Source: Phallusia mammillata (lineage: Eukaryota > Chordata > Ascidiacea > Phlebobranchia > Ascidiidae). From it: a stretch of 64,000 nucleotides of DNA. This document shows, piece after piece, positions 61,209-64,000 of this stretch. Position 1 is the first letter of the stretch, and each line of letters opens with the position of its first letter. Below the pieces are notes generated by a model that had not been told where the DNA came from, searched no databases, and saw only the letters and a program-made list of their open reading frames with translations. The stretch is from positions 1-64,000 of the forward strand of contig QLIY01000680.1 in the NCBI GenBank assembly GCA_003260075.1. Reading direction: 5' to 3'. Position numbers and translations under genes: made by a program.

Positions 61209-61994
61209 TGAGTGAAAACAATGTATTTCTTTAATCTGTTTAATTTTAACGTTATCCCAAGGGAGAAAACAACCGATAAATAGCTTCAAAAACCTCCGTG
61301 GCCCTAAGTTTTGTACCAAAATCTTTGCATGATTTCTTATACTGTATGGATTTACAACCCTACACAGAAATATATTCGAATTATAAACTAACCATAATTA
61401 GCCATATGAACCATTCATCTCCTAACGAACAGTGAAAAGCTACCTTTAGCTCTGCTTCAAATTCGATGATATTATAATGTCATTAATTAGGATATTAGGA
61501 AATGTTTTAAGTCACTGACGGCTTTTGACGCGAAAATTTTTTGTTATCAATAAGCTTTGACAATTAAAACATCAATTTTAAAGTCACGCATTGGAGACAC
61601 ACAGTTTGTAGAGTTTTTGAGCCATGCGCCACCTCTATAGTTAACGGAACAACAAACATATGACGTCACGTTCACGACGGTCACTAGAGGCGCAAGTAGC
61701 ACACCTACGACCGACGTGCCCCTGGTCGTTCTCAATTAAATCTACACTGGCAAATGCTCGGGGTTATCAAAGTAATAAGTGAACACTTGTAAATAGGGGT
61801 TCAAAGTTGAACCAAGGCTTTTCAGCAGCCCATTTTTGAACCAAGGCTTTGAAACAGGCATTTTAAAATTTGTTCCGTGGTTTAGTCATACGATACATTA
61901 GATTAACACGGTAAGTCGGTGCGGGCTTTTCGGGTCGGGTTTTAGTTCAGGCTTGGATTTTAGTGAGACGCTCAGCTTCATTTGTGCCGCAGAT

Positions 61995-62210
61995 GCACCA
62001 ATTTTATGGCCAAATTCAAGTTTCGTTCGGGAAAAAATCTCGTTAGACTGAGGTTTTGGTCTTGTACGTTCGGGTTCGACCTAAATTCGGCCAAAAACCC
62101 CCCCCCCAATTTTATGGCCAAATTCAAGTTTCGTTCGGGAAAAAATCTCGTTAGATTGAGGTTGTGGTCTTGTACTTTCGGGTTCGACCTAAATTCGGCC
62201 AAAACATACT
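61995..62210. repeat. Duplicated segment around 10-C spacer
   Basis: Copy A (about 61995-62097) and copy B (about 62108-62210) share CAATTTTATGGCCAAATTC onward. They are separated by C10 (62098-62107). Confidence 0.9.
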
Positions 62211-63744
62211 TTCAGTTTAAGTAGTTGGTGGATGAAAAATAGTTGAGAAACGTGACTATGTATTGTTTATACTTTGCATCTATTTCAAACATTGCTTTAA
62301 CCAAACAAAGTCTGAATCTTCGTTCGTAGCTACAGTTGCGTGAAAGCATGCCTCAGTTAATCAGAAACAAGAGCTTCTCCTAACTTATATTATGCCACCT
62401 AATATCCAGAAGCTGCTTGTTGGGGTAAAACATAAACCGGTTTGGGCCGCGACTAGTCAAAACAAAGCATGTTGCATGGGCACGGTTGTGCAAAGTTTCA
62501 AGCAAGAAGTCAATGTTGTATTGCTGGTAGAAGTGAGCGGCGTGTCAGTCAAATTTAAGGCAGTTGCGCCGACAACATGCGAAGATTAGGTTCCACAGAC
62601 AGACACGCGCGGTTTTCTGTCGTGGGTTCGAATTTCACGACAAAAGTAACAGAGAAAAGCGGTTTGCACAAAATACTAGACCTGACATCGCAAACTATCC
62701 CACGAAAATAGACAATAACAGTTTTGGTTCAGTCAAAACTTCTGCACCACTGAATACACACAAGAAAAGCAAATGACAATAAAGCTGTTAGATTTGCGTT
62801 GGACTGGCCATTCTTGTCGCGTCGCACAGGTTCGCAAACAAAAGATTGTAGATGGAGATTGAATTTAGTGAGCGATTTTGTACTTTTATCTGATTACAAG
62901 TTTGCTTCCAAACCAATTTCTTAGTATTTTGGGTGTAATGGTTTCAAATTTGAGCTTAAGCAAACGATATATTGCACAAAGCCTGGTAAAAGAGAGCTAA
63001 CAGTTTAAGAACACCATTTGTTTGCAAATACTTTTTCACATCTTAAGTCAACAGAAACCTTTAAAAACGAGGTTTCTTACAATAAGGTTATTCTGGGAAT
63101 CGCTTGTTTTAGTTTAAAAGAACCGTTTTGTGGCAAGTATCAGATTTTATCATAGCTTTTATAATTAACACGTACACTGGTTCGGATCTTAGAATATTAG
63201 TTGTATTTAATCTTGCGTGATGTTTAGCCTTGTAAGAAGTGCTTGAGCTCTAGCAAAACTGTGTTACCAACATGTTGGTGGACTTATTTGTATAAACAAG
63301 TTTTGTATAAAATGAAGATGTTTTATAAGAAAACATGGTATTTGCCAATAAGTAGGTCCAGTATCTATACTATTGTTCAATGCTTTTCTATTGACAAAAT
63401 GTGATTCAACGGGCGGAAAATGTGCGTTAAAATGGGTGTAAATATAGTTATAGGATATCTAGATGTTATGCAAACAGTAGCGGAGAATACAAAATGTATC
63501 CAGATGACCATCCTAAGCCCTTAAAGCCCAATCAACCGCTATCCTTTGCAATGTAACTCAAAAACGAATCCTATTACTGAAGCCTAGTTCTTTTTTAAGC
63601 CTATTTTCCGTTAATCCAGTTGGCTTCGGAGCAACTGTCCATCACACTACGGGTCGCGCAACCACCTAATTGATCGCAACTGTCTAATAGCCAGGGCCGG
63701 GTCAATAAAGTTGGCGCAAGGGGGTCCAAGTTGTCATTAAATTG

Positions 63745-64000
63745 AAAGTCTGCGGCATTTTAAGAAAAAAATTGATGTTTACCAAAACAGAATAAGGGGA
63801 AGAAAACCAGAAAAGTTTGTTAAAAGGAAAAACAGGCAAAAAAATCAAATAAAAACTGTACATATTCTTTATTAGCGCCCCCCCCCCAAAGTCTGCGGCA
63901 TTTTAAGAAAAAAATAGATGTTTACCAAAACAGAATAAGGGGAAGAAAACCAGAAAAGTTTGTAAAAAGGAAAAACAGGCAAAAAAATCACATAAAAACT
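63745..64000. repeat. Duplicated segment around 10-C spacer, cut by the window end
   Basis: Copy A (about 63745-63877) starts AAAGTCTGCGGCATTTTAAG and recurs from 63888 after C10 (63878-63887). Copy B continues to the end of the window. Confidence 0.88.

Larger units (their letters stand above)
61209..64000. other. Right-hand end, no recognised gene
   Basis: Besides two poly-C duplications and a tRNA-like T-arm at about 62619-62636 (GTCGTGGGTTCGAATTTCAC), only short open frames occur. The one at 62392-62589 has no splice context or known motif. Confidence 0.45.

Noticed and set aside
61547..61735. 62-codon minus-strand open frame as a gene of the right-hand region
   Set aside because: No start context, splice sites or family similarity. 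Many frames of this size occur by chance in the window.
8491..63900. Regularly built duplications as a CRISPR-like array or a new repeat-generating system
   Set aside because: Each duplicated unit has a different sequence, and there is no common repeat apart from the C tract. The overlap-plus-filler form fits contig joins in a eukaryotic assembly better.

Overview
The window looks like nuclear genomic DNA from a tunicate, most likely a Ciona-type ascidian. The evidence is AT-rich sequence, compact genes with many short GT-AG introns, a dual oxidase with animal domain order, tightly spaced neighbouring genes, short transposons and tRNA-derived SINE-like pieces, and two exact copies of the 16-nt Ciona trans-spliced leader. 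I cannot tell the species from sequence alone.

Layout. 1-2545: transposon-rich start, with an inverted-repeat element (21-414) and a 5'-truncated L1-like LINE (540-1440) flanked by an 18-bp target duplication. 2546-3197: a two-exon gene for a 106-aa single-pass membrane protein. 3278-6314: seven exons of a PARL-type mitochondrial rhomboid protease (339 aa), starting only 80 bp after the previous stop. 7114-7721: a two-exon gene for a 63-aa hydrophobic protein whose ATG directly follows a splice acceptor. 7722-25423: about 17.7 kb with no recognisable gene, holding transposon debris, tRNA-like pieces and locally duplicated segments. 25424-53654: a complete dual oxidase (DUOX), reconstructed as 32 coding exons that join in phase to 1,579 residues: signal peptide, peroxidase homology domain, first membrane helix, EF-hand pair, six-helix ferric-reductase core, and FAD/NADPH reductase domain ending FENF. 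53655-64000: gene-poor, with a hAT-type element, CRE-like palindromes and one candidate exon of an unidentified gene.

The most striking non-genic pattern is a series of poly-C tracts, nearly all 10 C long once a flanking native C is discounted. Most lie between two near-identical copies of 50-270 bp. No poly-G counterpart of 8 or more is seen. The arrangement is what unmerged overlapping contigs, probably two haplotypes, would give if joined by a fixed spacer, so I read it as an assembly artefact; one pair (16050-16396) seems to show an empty and a filled transposon site. The best biological leads are the two spliced-leader 16-mers in DUOX introns, the partly retained heme site in the DUOX peroxidase domain, a possible small-protein/PARL operon, and a nested pair of hAT elements with perfect 8-bp target duplications.
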